Positions 50,442 to 59,600 of a DNA stretch of 64,000 bases are shown here, piece after piece (positions within the stretch are counted from its first letter, which is position 1; each line of letters begins with the position of its first letter). Source of the DNA: Chitinophaga sp. YR627 (GTDB lineage: Bacteria; Bacteroidota; Bacteroidia; Chitinophagales; Chitinophagaceae). The translations under genes and the position numbers were made by a program. Location: positions 424,666-488,665 of the forward strand of contig NZ_FOUX01000007.1 of the NCBI RefSeq assembly GCF_900114995.1, in the 5' to 3' direction. Below the pieces are notes generated by a model, which did no database searches, had not been told where the DNA came from, and worked only from the letters and a program-made list of their open reading frames with translations.

Positions 50442-51020
50442 TTAAAACTGTTTAGGTTTTAGCTGCTGTGCGGCAAGCGTTGCGATCTCCAGGATCCTTT
50501 TCTGTCTGGTCTCAGGACGTTTGGCCATTACCAGCCATTGTAACATGCCTTTCCGGACGGTCCTGCTTAATCCCGTGAAAAAGGCCTTTGCGCCGGGATG
50601 TGCTTTAAAAGCAGCGGTAAGGTCTCCTGGGACCTTTAATGCTTCCACATCGTCTAAAATGTACCAGGTACCGTTCTTCTTCGCAATCTCAATACACAGC
50701 TCCCCGGCCGGCATCATTAAGCCCTCAGCCACCAGTCGTGCTACTTTCTCTTTATTGATCGCTGACCAGACGCTATTGGTCTTTCTGCGGGTAAAGAGCT
50801 GCATGAATTTCTCGTCATCAATGGGTCTTGCCGTACTGTCTATCCAACCAAAACAGAGGGCTTCATCTATGCCTTCACTACGACTCATTGTGGTGACCCC
50901 TGCCTGTTTTTTGTAGTAAATCAGCCAGATGGATTGTTTCTGCTGATGGTTTTTCTGCAACCATTGTCTCCATTGGGACCGGTTAGCCGGACAAATGGTC
51001 TCCCTGTCTTTTTCCTGCAT
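50442..51020 (-). CDS. YdeI/OmpD-associated family protein
   Basis: 192 aa. The family core is visible in SIWLIYYKKQAGVTTMSRSEGIDEALCFGWIDSTARPIDDEKFMQLFTRRKTNSVWSAINKEKVARL, and the C-terminal part has VPGDLTAAFKAHPGAKAFFTGLS and KRILEIATLA. Cytoplasmic. Members are linked to stress and peptide-resistance phenotypes in enterobacteria, but the molecular role is unknown. Monocistronic, with a -7 element at 51047-51054. Confidence 0.9.
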   Translation of the reverse strand: MQEKDRETICPANRSQWRQWLQKNHQQKQSIWLIYYKKQAGVTTMSRSEGIDEALCFGWIDSTARPIDDEKFMQLFTRRKTNSVWSAINKEKVARLVAEGLMMPAGELCIEIAKKNGTWYILDDVEALKVPGDLTAAFKAHPGAKAFFTGLSRTVRKGMLQWLVMAKRPETRQKRILEIATLAAQQLKPKQF

Positions 51021-51046
51021 AACAGTACTATTTCGGTTTTATGATA

Positions 51047-51054
51047 CAAAGCTA
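51047..51054 (-). promoter_or_regulatory. -7 promoter element of the YdeI family gene
   Basis: On the minus strand TAGCTTTG matches TAnnTTTG, predicting a ~20-nt leader to the start at 51020. Confidence 0.5.
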
Positions 51055-51262
51055 CAAGAGGGGGAGTGACAGCCCTATGTCAGGAGGCCGAAAGAAATTT
51101 CACTGTTTATCCCGGTGTCCGGAACAAAATAAGCTTATCAGCTGTTAGTATATCGATCTGAAATACAGCATTCGGCTGTCTGGTAAGCGGCATTCCCCCT
51201 GTCAGGCTTTTTTACAACATACACCACTGAACCACCAATTAATAAATTTAAAACTCCCATCA

Positions 51263-52009
51263 ATGAACCAGCTAAGATTCATGAGCATATTCGTTTATGC
51301 AGGTGTCGCCGTATCCCTGATCTCCTGCGGCGGACAACACCAGGAAAAGAATGCGACGGACACCACCGTGATTGTAGACAGTACAGTTGTCGTTAAGACA
51401 GAAACGCCTGCTACATCCACCGTTGTTACAACGCCCCAGCAAATGATGGTGGTAAGACACAGGGTGGCCAATTTTTCCAAATGGTTACCTTCTTATGATG
51501 AGCATGATTCTATGCGGCAGGCCAATCAGATCCACAGTTATGTGATCGGACGCGGCCTACAGGATAGCAATATTGTTGTGGTTGCCGTGAAAGTAGATGA
51601 TATGGAGAAGGCAAAGGCATTTAGTAAGGATCCTGGTTTGAAGAAAGCGATGCAGAAAGGAGGGGTAACAGGTGCGCCTTCTTTTGCTTTTGTGACGATG
51701 ACGTATCAGGATACGGTTACGATTGCATCAGATGTACGTTCATGGACGACATTTACGGTTAAAGACTGGAGTGCCTGGGAGAGCGCATTTACAGAAGGGC
51801 AAAAGGAAAGACTGGACAATGGGTTGACCGTAAGAGCATACGGACATGATGCGGATAATGATAAGAAGGTGGTGCTGGTAGTAGCGGTAACCGATAGCGC
51901 CAAAGCACATGCATACTGGAAATCGGATATGCTGAAACAAAGAAGGATCGCATCCGGCGTGGTAGATGAGCCACAACGGTTTATTTTCCGGGTGGTAAAA
52001 CGGTATTAG
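51263..52009 (+). CDS. Lipoprotein with two tandem ferredoxin-like (ABM-type) domains
   Basis: 248 aa. Lipobox LISC gives Cys22. A Thr/Val-rich linker (TDTTVIVDSTVVVKTETPATSTVV) leads to two similar units of about 90 residues. Unit 1 begins MMVVRHRVANFSKWLPSYDEHDSMRQ and has KVDDMEKAKAFSKDPGLKKAMQKGGVTGAPS; unit 2 begins SWTTFTVKDWSAWESAFTEGQKERLDNG and has VTDSAKAHAYWKSDMLKQRRIASGVVDEP. The pattern is that of dimeric alpha/beta-barrel (ABM-like) domains fused in one chain. Membrane-anchored; ligand unknown. Confidence 0.75.
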   Translation: MNQLRFMSIFVYAGVAVSLISCGGQHQEKNATDTTVIVDSTVVVKTETPATSTVVTTPQQMMVVRHRVANFSKWLPSYDEHDSMRQANQIHSYVIGRGLQDSNIVVVAVKVDDMEKAKAFSKDPGLKKAMQKGGVTGAPSFAFVTMTYQDTVTIASDVRSWTTFTVKDWSAWESAFTEGQKERLDNGLTVRAYGHDADNDKKVVLVVAVTDSAKAHAYWKSDMLKQRRIASGVVDEPQRFIFRVVKRY

Positions 52010-52043
52010 TAAAAAAGACGTCCCATTATAGGTAGTTATTCAG

Positions 52044-52080
52044 CAAAAGCCTTGCACTATTGCAAGGCTTTTGTTTTTTT
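52044..52080 (+). terminator. Intrinsic terminator of the lipoprotein gene
   Basis: CAAAAGCCTTGCA pairs perfectly with TGCAAGGCTTTTG around 4 nt, followed by TTTTTTT. On the minus strand it also lies just downstream of the small Cys-protein gene. Confidence 0.85.
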
Positions 52081-52090
52081 ATCCCTTTGA

Positions 52091-52351
52091 TCAAGGTTGT
52101 GAGAGTACGGTACTACTGCATGTACCATTAGACTCCAGCTGGAGCAGCTGCAGCGTGACACCAGACAATGTGACCCGGCAGGTATTGAAACCACCGGCGC
52201 AGGAACCCCGGTATACGCAGGGAGAACCCTGGCTCGGTACCTGTTGCAGGTTGGTATACCCGGATCCGGGTGATTGGGCATTCGTAGCAAAAGCGCCGGC
52301 AATGGCCAGGGCAAATGCGCTTACTGATAATCCAATTTTTCTAAGGTTCAT
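52091..52351 (-). CDS. Small secreted Cys-containing protein (DUF6520-like)
   Basis: 86 aa. A signal peptide with Ala-rich core (IGLSVSAFALAIAGAFATNAQ) leaves a mature peptide of about 60 residues with four Cys (SPCVYRGSCAGGF, NTCRVTLSG, GTCSSTVL). Length, signal and Cys content resemble DUF6520, short proteins found beside MauE/DoxX membrane proteins in Bacteroidota. It is the last gene of the unit MauE - propeller - small protein. The four Cys suggest two disulfides in the mature form. Function unknown. Confidence 0.7.
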   Translation of the reverse strand: MNLRKIGLSVSAFALAIAGAFATNAQSPGSGYTNLQQVPSQGSPCVYRGSCAGGFNTCRVTLSGVTLQLLQLESNGTCSSTVLSQP

Positions 52352-52390
52352 GACAGTAAAAATTTGAATTCGGATGTATGCCTACTATTT

Positions 52391-52430
52391 TCTACAGGTT
52401 TTCGGCGACGCCTGTTCTATTGCAATAGAA
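52391..52430. other. Palindromic signals between propeller and small Cys-protein genes
   Basis: TTCTATTGCAATAGAA (52415-52430) is a perfect 16-bp palindrome. Next to it ACAGG (52394-52398) and CCTGT (52410-52414) can form a hairpin. On the minus strand they sit just after the propeller stop, so they may partly terminate or process the mRNA and set a different level for the small protein. Confidence 0.5.
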
Positions 52431-52436
52431 ATATTG

Positions 52437-53492
52437 TTAGTGTCGTGGAATGGTATAAGCATGCAGTGTATGATCGTGCAGGGTAAACAACTGATTGCCC
52501 TGTATGATAAAGTCTATAACACGGTCTTCTGCAGGAAGCGGAACGTATAGTGTATAGATATATTTCCCGTTATCCAGTGCATATACGTCAATGATCTCCC
52601 TGTCACGTCTGATCTGTTTGTTTTCGTTGTCGGCAATCAGGGTGGAGAGAATATAGATCCTGTTATCAGCCGTTCTGACCCTGCTGTTGACATAGATGGG
52701 CGGTGCAGAAAATTTACTGATACCGGTTGACATACTGGCTACCTGTATTTTGGCCCTTGTATTTGTATCGAGCGTATGTCCTGTGTATTGTTGTTGCAGG
52801 TTGGAGTCCAGCGTCACAAATTCATTCCGGTAATGGTAGACGTATACCAGTCTGCCGCTTTGTTTATCATAATCGAAGGTACCATCAGTACAGAATATGC
52901 CATCCACCTGTCTGGTAATACTATTCGGACTTAGCGTTACGTATGGGGAGTCTGTTTTGATCTTTGCGAGTATGTTTTGTTTGTTCCCCAGGGAATCGAC
53001 GTGAATACTGCGTGAGATGAAAGAGGTAGGGGAGATGTTTTGCAGTACATTAAAAAAGCAGCTTTGTGGGAGGAACCTTTGCAGCCTTAAACTGTGCAGG
53101 TCTCCTCTGTAGAGCGTGGGCGTATTCCCTTCTGCCATATACACAGCGGGTGAATCGACCATCATTCTGGCCAGTTTCCATGCATAGCGTTCACCCGATG
53201 CCAGTTGCAGGGTTAGTTGTTGTGTGTCCTGCAGTTGGCGGTCGACTGTCAGCAGGTGGAGCGAAGCTGAATAATTGGCCAGGTAAACATGTTGATCTGC
53301 TACTCCTGCAATGTAGTAGGACGGATATTTCAGTTCCAGGGTGTGTTCCAGGACCGCATTTGCAGCGGGCATCTTACGCGAGAATCCGTTTTTACGTTCG
53401 TTAGGTTTATCTGCGAATGCGTAAAGTATAAGCACAAGCAGGAGGCAGGCCGCCGTACAGACGGCCGCAAAATGAAAGGGCTTTTGCATCAT
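52437..53492 (-). CDS. Predicted membrane-anchored propeller-like protein of the MauE module
   Basis: 351 aa. An N-terminal hydrophobic segment (FHFAAVCTAACLLLVLILYAFA) anchors it or serves as signal. The rest is beta-strand-rich with repeated short blocks such as HVYLANYSASLHLLTVDRQLQ, PAVYMAEGNTPTLYRGDLHSLRLQ, GRLVYVYHYRNEFVTLDSNLQQ and IIDVYALDNGKYIYTLYVP, which suggest a beta-propeller. Similar proteins accompany MauE and DUF6520 genes in Chitinophaga-like genomes as I recall. It begins 11 nt after the MauE-type gene and precedes the small Cys protein gene by 85 nt. Function unknown. Confidence 0.7.
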   Translation of the reverse strand: MMQKPFHFAAVCTAACLLLVLILYAFADKPNERKNGFSRKMPAANAVLEHTLELKYPSYYIAGVADQHVYLANYSASLHLLTVDRQLQDTQQLTLQLASGERYAWKLARMMVDSPAVYMAEGNTPTLYRGDLHSLRLQRFLPQSCFFNVLQNISPTSFISRSIHVDSLGNKQNILAKIKTDSPYVTLSPNSITRQVDGIFCTDGTFDYDKQSGRLVYVYHYRNEFVTLDSNLQQQYTGHTLDTNTRAKIQVASMSTGISKFSAPPIYVNSRVRTADNRIYILSTLIADNENKQIRRDREIIDVYALDNGKYIYTLYVPLPAEDRVIDFIIQGNQLFTLHDHTLHAYTIPRH

Positions 53493-53503
53493 GTTGTGTT
53501 CAG

Positions 53504-53950
53504 TTATGCGTGAACGAGTTGTTTGGATGGGCGGATGTTATCGTCAGGTCTGGTGTATAGCCACATACCCAGGAATGCAAGCAGCACAAAGAAAATATTG
53601 AAATAAAGGTGTTGTGTCCATGTCATACGGGAAATGACGCCTCCGCAGGAGCAGGGGACCTTTTCTGCCAGTGTCATGAGCACAATTATATAAGTAGTGA
53701 ACAGCATCATCATCGCAAAGGATGCATAGAGACCGGTACGCCGGTAGCGTGGGAGGACCAGGAGCAGGGCAATGACTATTTCTGCAACAGGCACTACTAT
53801 TGCCAATACCGGGGCAAACCTGGTTAATAAAGGAGACTGGCCTATTACTGCACGGAAATTTTCGTAATCGAGGAATTTGCTGACGGCTGTGTAAACGAAC
53901 AATAGAATGAACAAGAGACGGATAGTCTCAAGAACCGTTCTTCTTAACAT
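53504..53950 (-). CDS. MauE/DoxX family redox-associated membrane protein
   Basis: 148 aa with four predicted membrane helices (LLFILLFVYTAVSKF, APVLAIVVPVAEIVIALLLVLP, LYASFAMMMLFTTYIIVLMTLAE, LYFNIFFVLLAFLGMWLY). The conserved start YTAVSKFLDYENF and the Cys pair in EKVPCSCGGVI between helices 3 and 4 match MauE/DoxX-like proteins, which are linked to thiol/disulfide handling in the cell envelope. First gene of a three-gene minus-strand unit that ends with a small Cys-containing secreted protein. Confidence 0.88.
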   Translation of the reverse strand: MLRRTVLETIRLLFILLFVYTAVSKFLDYENFRAVIGQSPLLTRFAPVLAIVVPVAEIVIALLLVLPRYRRTGLYASFAMMMLFTTYIIVLMTLAEKVPCSCGGVISRMTWTQHLYFNIFFVLLAFLGMWLYTRPDDNIRPSKQLVHA

Positions 53951-54111
53951 GGAATATGGATTTACAGGTTAAAGTGTAATCTCATTCAGTTTGGGCATGA
54001 TCAGTAAATATAATTGGAGATATGAGACAGTTTAAGGGTCGTCTCCCCGGTTCTCACGTGTATCGCTGGCTATCTTGCATCCTAATTTAAGGAATTATTC
54101 TGAACATTCTG

Positions 54112-54837
54112 TTAGCGTCCGGTGATATTTTTTATTGCTTTCATGCTCTTCCATTCGTGTTCTACCTGTGTCATCAGTAAGGCATTGTCAAACTGAATGC
54201 TGCCTTTGGGAAATATCGCTTCATTTTCGTAGAAGCTGGAATGTACCTGTATCGCTTCTAATGGGTGTACCTGCCATTGATAAGTTTCCAGTTTGAGTCC
54301 TTCGTATTTATCACCGTTGGGAGAATAGCCGACAGCGCCTCTTTCAAAAAATCCGGATACATTTTCCAGTGTACCAAATATTGAATCCGGATTGAATACA
54401 TCAGTAATACGCGCGTCGATGGAAATCGTTGTTTTGTCGGAGCTGGTAAAGTCGACGTGGTAGTTACCATCAGCTTCCTGTACGTTGAATTTAGCGAAGT
54501 AATGTTTACCGGGAAATATCCTTCCGCCAGCGAGGGCGTTCAGTCGCAGGGAGGTATCGCGGCGGGGAATGTATACGCCTTCTTTGATAACGCCGTTTTC
54601 TTCCCATTCTACGGCGATGCGATGCGCGCCATTTTCAGAATTGATACCTGTGAAGTCGGGAAATCCTTTTGGCTTGATATGTTTTAGTCTGATGAGGCAG
54701 ATGCCGACAATTGCTTTTCCATTATAGATCTTAGGGCGGAATGGTTGCGGGAGAATGTTACGGACTACTTCCGGTTCAGCTGTGAAATTAATCAGCATTC
54801 TTCTGTCAATATAACCATGTATTGCCGGCAGTTTCAT
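54112..54837 (-). CDS. DUF2071 family protein
   Basis: 241 aa. The start (FTAEPEVVRNILPQPFRPKIYNGKAIVGICLIRLKHI) and RRDTSLRLNALAGGRIFPGKHYFAKF fit DUF2071/YqjF, a fold related to acetoacetate decarboxylase. No signal peptide. Biochemical function unknown. Monocistronic; divergent from the SRAP pair, with the shared promoter region at 54838-54972. Confidence 0.8.
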   Translation of the reverse strand: MKLPAIHGYIDRRMLINFTAEPEVVRNILPQPFRPKIYNGKAIVGICLIRLKHIKPKGFPDFTGINSENGAHRIAVEWEENGVIKEGVYIPRRDTSLRLNALAGGRIFPGKHYFAKFNVQEADGNYHVDFTSSDKTTISIDARITDVFNPDSIFGTLENVSGFFERGAVGYSPNGDKYEGLKLETYQWQVHPLEAIQVHSSFYENEAIFPKGSIQFDNALLMTQVEHEWKSMKAIKNITGR

Positions 54838-54858
54838 ATTTATAGGGATTACGTATTG

Positions 54859-54888
54859 TTTGATAAAGGCGACTACAATTTACTTTAA
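54859..54888 (+). promoter_or_regulatory. Bacteroidota-type promoter of the SRAP operon
   Basis: TTTG at 54859-54862, then 18 nt, then TACTTTAA at 54881-54888, one mismatch from TAnnTTTG. Transcription would begin near 54895, ahead of the start chosen at 54973 and too late for a normal leader at 54898. Confidence 0.45.
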
Positions 54889-54972
54889 AATAGCGTAATG
54901 TGGCCGGGAATATCAGCTATTACGGACAAATTACCAGGATGCGTGAAGTTTGTTTATTTTTACGCCCGCGAA

Positions 54973-55464
54973 ATGAGCCGTTTGCTGACATATAATCCAT
55001 TTGAGGTATTGACGCCTGCTTTTATAGAGATGCTGTTACAACATGCGCACTATTATGCCGTGCTGCAAAAGTTTCAGTATCCGGGTGTAGCGGCCAATAA
55101 AGGTTTTATGGCCACTGCCTATACTACACGGGAACAGGCATTGGTACATCTGGCAGAGTTGCATCCCGGGGAGGGAAAGATGCTGCAGCTGGCAGATAAA
55201 GCTGATCGGGAGAAATTGCTGGCTTTACTCGATCCTTCATCAGGATATCAGTTCTTTTACAGCACGACACCGGATGTTGCTGCCTGTAAAAAACTGACGC
55301 AGTTATATAAGCAGAAAGTAAGCAATTATATCAAAAGCCAGTTACGCATGAAAAGTGACGGCGGATATGATGTGACGCTGAAGGTGATAGCAGGACGGTT
55401 CATGGCAGTGATCACTTCCGGACAACAACGAAAGGAAGTATTGTTTTATGAAATGATCAGATAA
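54973..55464 (+). CDS. Hypothetical protein, partner of the SRAP gene
   Basis: 163 aa from the Met at 54973 (MSRLLTYNPFEVLTPAFIEMLLQ). The frame reaches 54898 but that is where the predicted transcript begins. Mostly helical in the first two thirds, then a Lys-rich segment (LYKQKVSNYIKSQLRMKSDGGYD) and a short strand pair. No signal peptide. Not recognised. The SRAP gene starts 4 nt after its stop, so they form an operon; a role near DNA is possible but only by association. Confidence 0.65.
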   Translation: MSRLLTYNPFEVLTPAFIEMLLQHAHYYAVLQKFQYPGVAANKGFMATAYTTREQALVHLAELHPGEGKMLQLADKADREKLLALLDPSSGYQFFYSTTPDVAACKKLTQLYKQKVSNYIKSQLRMKSDGGYDVTLKVIAGRFMAVITSGQQRKEVLFYEMIR

Positions 55465-55468
55465 TAAT

Positions 55469-56287
55469 ATGTGCAGAAGTATCTCTATGCATTGTGAAAT
55501 AGAATTAACCATTGACGCTTTTCCGGAGCTGGAAAACGGCAAGCAGGTTATATTCGATAAAGAGGGACTGGTTTATATTGATTCAACGGCATTCCCGCTG
55601 GCGGATGTCATTTCCAGGCAACAGGACCGGATGGTGCTTTCTGAGATGGCGTGGGGAGTGGTACCCTTGTTTGAGAAGGATAGAGAGAAGGTGGTATCGA
55701 GACGACTGGATATGGTGAATGCGCGTGCGGAAAGAATACTGGATGAAAATTCTTTCTGGTATAAATCGGGTCTTGTCAGACAGCCTGTTTTAATACCTGT
55801 TACGCATATTTTTGAGTACCGGCATATTCACGGATGGAGCAACAAGGTACCCTATGCGGTGCGCACCAATCATCAGCCGGAGCAGCATCCTTTTTATGTT
55901 CCGGGTATGTATCAGTTACATCATGAGCATGATGCGAAGGGAGAGTTGGTGCAGGTGGGTAGTTTTACGATGGTAACGACGGAAGCAAATGAAGTGATGC
56001 GGCAGATCCATAACGGTGGAAATAACCCGCATCGGATGCCTTTATTTTTACCACTGGATATGGGGAAGCAATGGATCTCTGCGAGCAGAACCAAAGGAGA
56101 TGTAAAAGAAATCCTGCAATACCGGTTACCGGCTGACCAGTTGAGTTATCACACGGTCTTTACGCTGAGTGGGAAGAAAAGTCGTCCGGATGGCAAGGCA
56201 AAGGATGCTTACTGGGAATGGGCGAATTTGCCTGAACTAGGTAATGATTATCCGAAGGGGAGCGCTACGCAGACGTCTTTGTTTTAA
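55469..56287 (+). CDS. SOS response-associated peptidase (SRAP, YedK/HMCES family)
   Basis: 272 aa. The catalytic Cys2 is right after the start Met (MCRS), as needed for the covalent thiazolidine link to abasic sites in single-stranded DNA. Other active-site residues are Asn84 in MVNARAE, Glu116 in HIFEYR and His188 in NNPHRMPLFL. HMCES/YedK proteins shield abasic sites. The second codon is Cys, which makes this start nearly certain. The family more often reads MCGR; here the third residue is Arg. Operon with the hypothetical gene upstream. Confidence 0.92.
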   Translation: MCRSISMHCEIELTIDAFPELENGKQVIFDKEGLVYIDSTAFPLADVISRQQDRMVLSEMAWGVVPLFEKDREKVVSRRLDMVNARAERILDENSFWYKSGLVRQPVLIPVTHIFEYRHIHGWSNKVPYAVRTNHQPEQHPFYVPGMYQLHHEHDAKGELVQVGSFTMVTTEANEVMRQIHNGGNNPHRMPLFLPLDMGKQWISASRTKGDVKEILQYRLPADQLSYHTVFTLSGKKSRPDGKAKDAYWEWANLPELGNDYPKGSATQTSLF

Positions 56288-56307
56288 ACGAATATTCCAT
56301 CTTATTG

Positions 56308-56345
56308 CAGGCCACATGTTGCATATTTTAGCAGCATGTGGCCTG
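56308..56345 (+). terminator. Hairpin after the SRAP gene
   Basis: CAGGCCACATGTTGC pairs with GCAGCATGTGGCCTG (one wobble) around an A/T loop, followed by TCTGTTTG. It starts 21 nt after the stop. The T-run is poor, but the placement fits a terminator. Confidence 0.6.
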
Positions 56346-56696
56346 TCTGTTTGTAGGCTATCCAAGTCCTCTTAAGCCATGAAAATGTCATTTAAATAGT
56401 TTACTACTTGTATGAGTAGTATGTTCCAAAGTCCCAACAGTTTGTATTTCAGAAGGAAACATTTTGGTGAGTAAAGTCCTCAAAAAATACACATATAAAA
56501 TATTATTCCATTTAATTAATTTAATATATTTGTTCATTGGTTGTAGGACTGGTAATCATTATTTTTTCACATAGGACAAGATTATCGGAAGTAAATTCTA
56601 CCCCTGTTTCCTCCGCAATGTGTGATAATGTACCGAAAAACCTTTCCCTATACATATGAATCAGCGGCTGCCCGAAGGTAGCCCACTACTATATCT
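56346..56696. other. Leader and promoter region of the giant repeat protein
   Basis: About 350 nt, A/T-rich, without coding frames. A -7 element TATATTTG is at 56525-56532, predicting a ~158-nt leader, long for this window. Nothing else recognisable. Confidence 0.45.
56525..56532 (+). promoter_or_regulatory. -7 promoter element of the giant repeat protein gene
   Basis: TATATTTG matches TAnnTTTG in an A/T-rich context. No clear -33 TTTG at the usual distance. Confidence 0.4.
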
Positions 56697-59600
56697 ATGA
56701 AAACACGTATCGTAAACGTTTTATCAAGCCTGGTCTTGATATTCTGTTCAATGGTGACGTTCGGCCAGATGCCGTTCAGCCCCTGTAACCCTAGCGGGGG
56801 AAAGAAAGGAGACATTCTGGGAATTGAGACCAGGTACAGAGCGCCCGGTGGGGCATCACCCGTATTTACTATCCCTGCAGGTACACGGTCAATTACAGTG
56901 TACATCTCTTCCGAGACCGGCCTTACCACGATTGCAGATAATCCGCAGGGAGACGAGGATTTCATGACTGTCAATGCGATCATTGACCTGACTTCCAACA
57001 CTTCTTCCGGTTACGTGAACTTTGCCAGGAATACTTTCGTGGATGGTTCAGGTACAAACCTTTATGGTTGGCTGAAGGCTCCCCTGGGTGCATATATTCC
57101 TAATGCAAGTAAGGTGGGGGATGCTACTCCTAATCTGAACAACGTCAACTTCACGGTGAGCGGTAATACGCTGACGATCACAGAAAGTGCGAATACGATC
57201 CATTCATCGTATTATGTTGAGTATGTGTCTCCGTACAATAACTCCATCAACCCGCTGGACCCGCAGGTTCGGGCTTTGTTGCATGGTACCGGTACAGCGA
57301 GTACGGATCTGACGATTCCAATTCCGACGGGCGCGAATCTCATCTGTATATCAGGTAAGGGTACCAACTCAAGTGCCGTTGATCTTAATACAGCCGCTGG
57401 TACGGAGGAGGGCTATTCGAATCTCCGGGTCACCATCGATGTAGATGCCGGTTTGACCGACGGTTTTGTTACACTCGCGAATGGTGGATCTGTCGACAGA
57501 CGATCCACTTATGTTATTAATAACCTGGCGAGTTCGTCGACGATGAACTTCCTTTCATCGGCCGCTATCACAGGTGATTATACTTCGAAGCTGACTTCTG
57601 CAGGTGCTGTGGGTGTATACAATCCACAGATATATGTCAGCGGTACCAATCTCGTGATCAGGCGTGATGCGAACTATGCCAGAGACTTCGACGACGCCTA
57701 TGTGGTGGAGTTCTATCACAGGGTAGGACAGGGGATGAGTGCTGAGTTTATCAATTCTGATATTCAGCCGATACCGAAGGGGGTGAGTGCTACAACAGGT
57801 ATCAGCAGAACATTTAATATACCTCCAGGTACAAACGCTATTTACTTCAATGAAACAGGTAATGCGTGTAACACTGACAGAGAGAGTAATGAAAACTCTA
57901 TCGCGGCGTATGCTTATATCGATCTGAATACAGAGACAGCTACCGGTTATTTTTATCAGCAGGTAGGTCTCGACGGCGTGAACAGACGAGATGACAATTT
58001 TGCATTCAAGGGCTTAGCCTTAAATGGTAGCAGTGCCCGTGCACATGCGAGTACGGTCGGCTTTAAAGGGCCTAATGCTTACGATATCGTTTTTACATTA
58101 TCAGCAGATAAAACACAGCTCACCGTGACCAACAGGACGGGGCTGGCGAATCCTGATTACCAGTTCCTGTTGTCAATGGATTACTATGGAGCGAGACCGG
58201 ATGTCGCCTTTGATGCGTCGAGCATTACTTTGGCAAAAGGTCCTTCGTGTAATGTGATCAGGGCAACCTTCAACGTGTGTAACCCGGGAGCCGGTAACAG
58301 TAGCGGCGGTATGCCGGTATCATTCTATCATGGAGATCCTACGACAGATCCTACGGCGGTATTATTATATACCGGTGCATTTGGAAGTGGTTTGCTGGAA
58401 GGGGAGTGTAAGGTATTTACCTATGATATTCCGATGAATGGTTTTGATGACCTCAATGTACCAATGACCATTGTTATAAACGACAATGGTAGTTTTGTTG
58501 CCGGAGGAGTAGGGACCGCCGTGGGTACGCCATTTACACTGGCTTCACTGGTGAATCAGAGCTCTACTTATAAAGAATGTAACTATGATAATAACCTCAT
58601 TACAAGAGTCTTAAACGTAAATAACTGTCCGGTTCCGAATCTCGATGCTGATAACAGTTCCGGTGCGGTGGGAAGATATAATTATCTGAACTATTTCAAT
58701 GCGGGTACGCCTGGCGGTGTGAAGATCAACGACGCAGATCTTGCCGTTGTGGATCCGGGAGGTACAACAATTGCTTCTGCTACAATTACATTGACCAATA
58801 GACTGGATGGTGCTGCAGAGTCGATTTTCATCAATGGAACATTGCCGGCAGGTATTACCGCAACCGGTAGTGGCACAGGATCGATCGTGTTATCTGGTGT
58901 TGCGTCACAGGCTGCCTATGTTGCAGCAATGAGGATGATTGAATACCAGAACAGCAATCCTTCTCCTAATACGACCAATCGTATTATTACTACTGTACTG
59001 AATGACGGACTGGAAACCGGTCCGGCTTCTACCACTACGATTGTCATACTGACAGATCCGCGTATCAATGTATCAGGCAATGGTACTACGATTGCAGACA
59101 ACAGTACAACTGTAAACGCAACAGACTGGACGGACTTTGGTAATACGATTTCAGCTTCAGTAACACGTACTTTCAATATCAGCAACGTTGGTACAGGTAT
59201 CATTAACTTAACAGGTACGCCAGCGGTAAGTATCGCATCCGGCGATGCAGGGTTTACCATATCGACACAGCCTGGCGTTACTTCGTTGCCAGCTGCACAG
59301 AACACCAGCTTTGTGGTGAACTTTAATCCGGCAGCACATGCTGTTGGTGTGTATACCGCTGTTATACGTATTGTAAATAACGATACCAATACAGACAGGG
59401 CCGACTTTACTTTCACAGTATCAATTACGGTGAATGGTTTACCGACGGTAACGAACTTTACGGTAAATGGTACGGAAGATAATACGCTGGCATTTACTGC
59501 TGCGAATTTCACCTCTAATTATAATGATCCCGACGGTTCACCACTGAGTAGTATCAGGATTACAAGTTTACCGCTGAACGGTAGCTTCCGTCTGAATGGT

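Noticed and set aside
58916..59512. 198-aa minus-strand frame rich in Val and Thr, with others near 57, 58.7 and 59.8 kb
   Set aside because: They mirror the Thr/Val-rich giant protein on the plus strand, whose frame is continuous through all of them.
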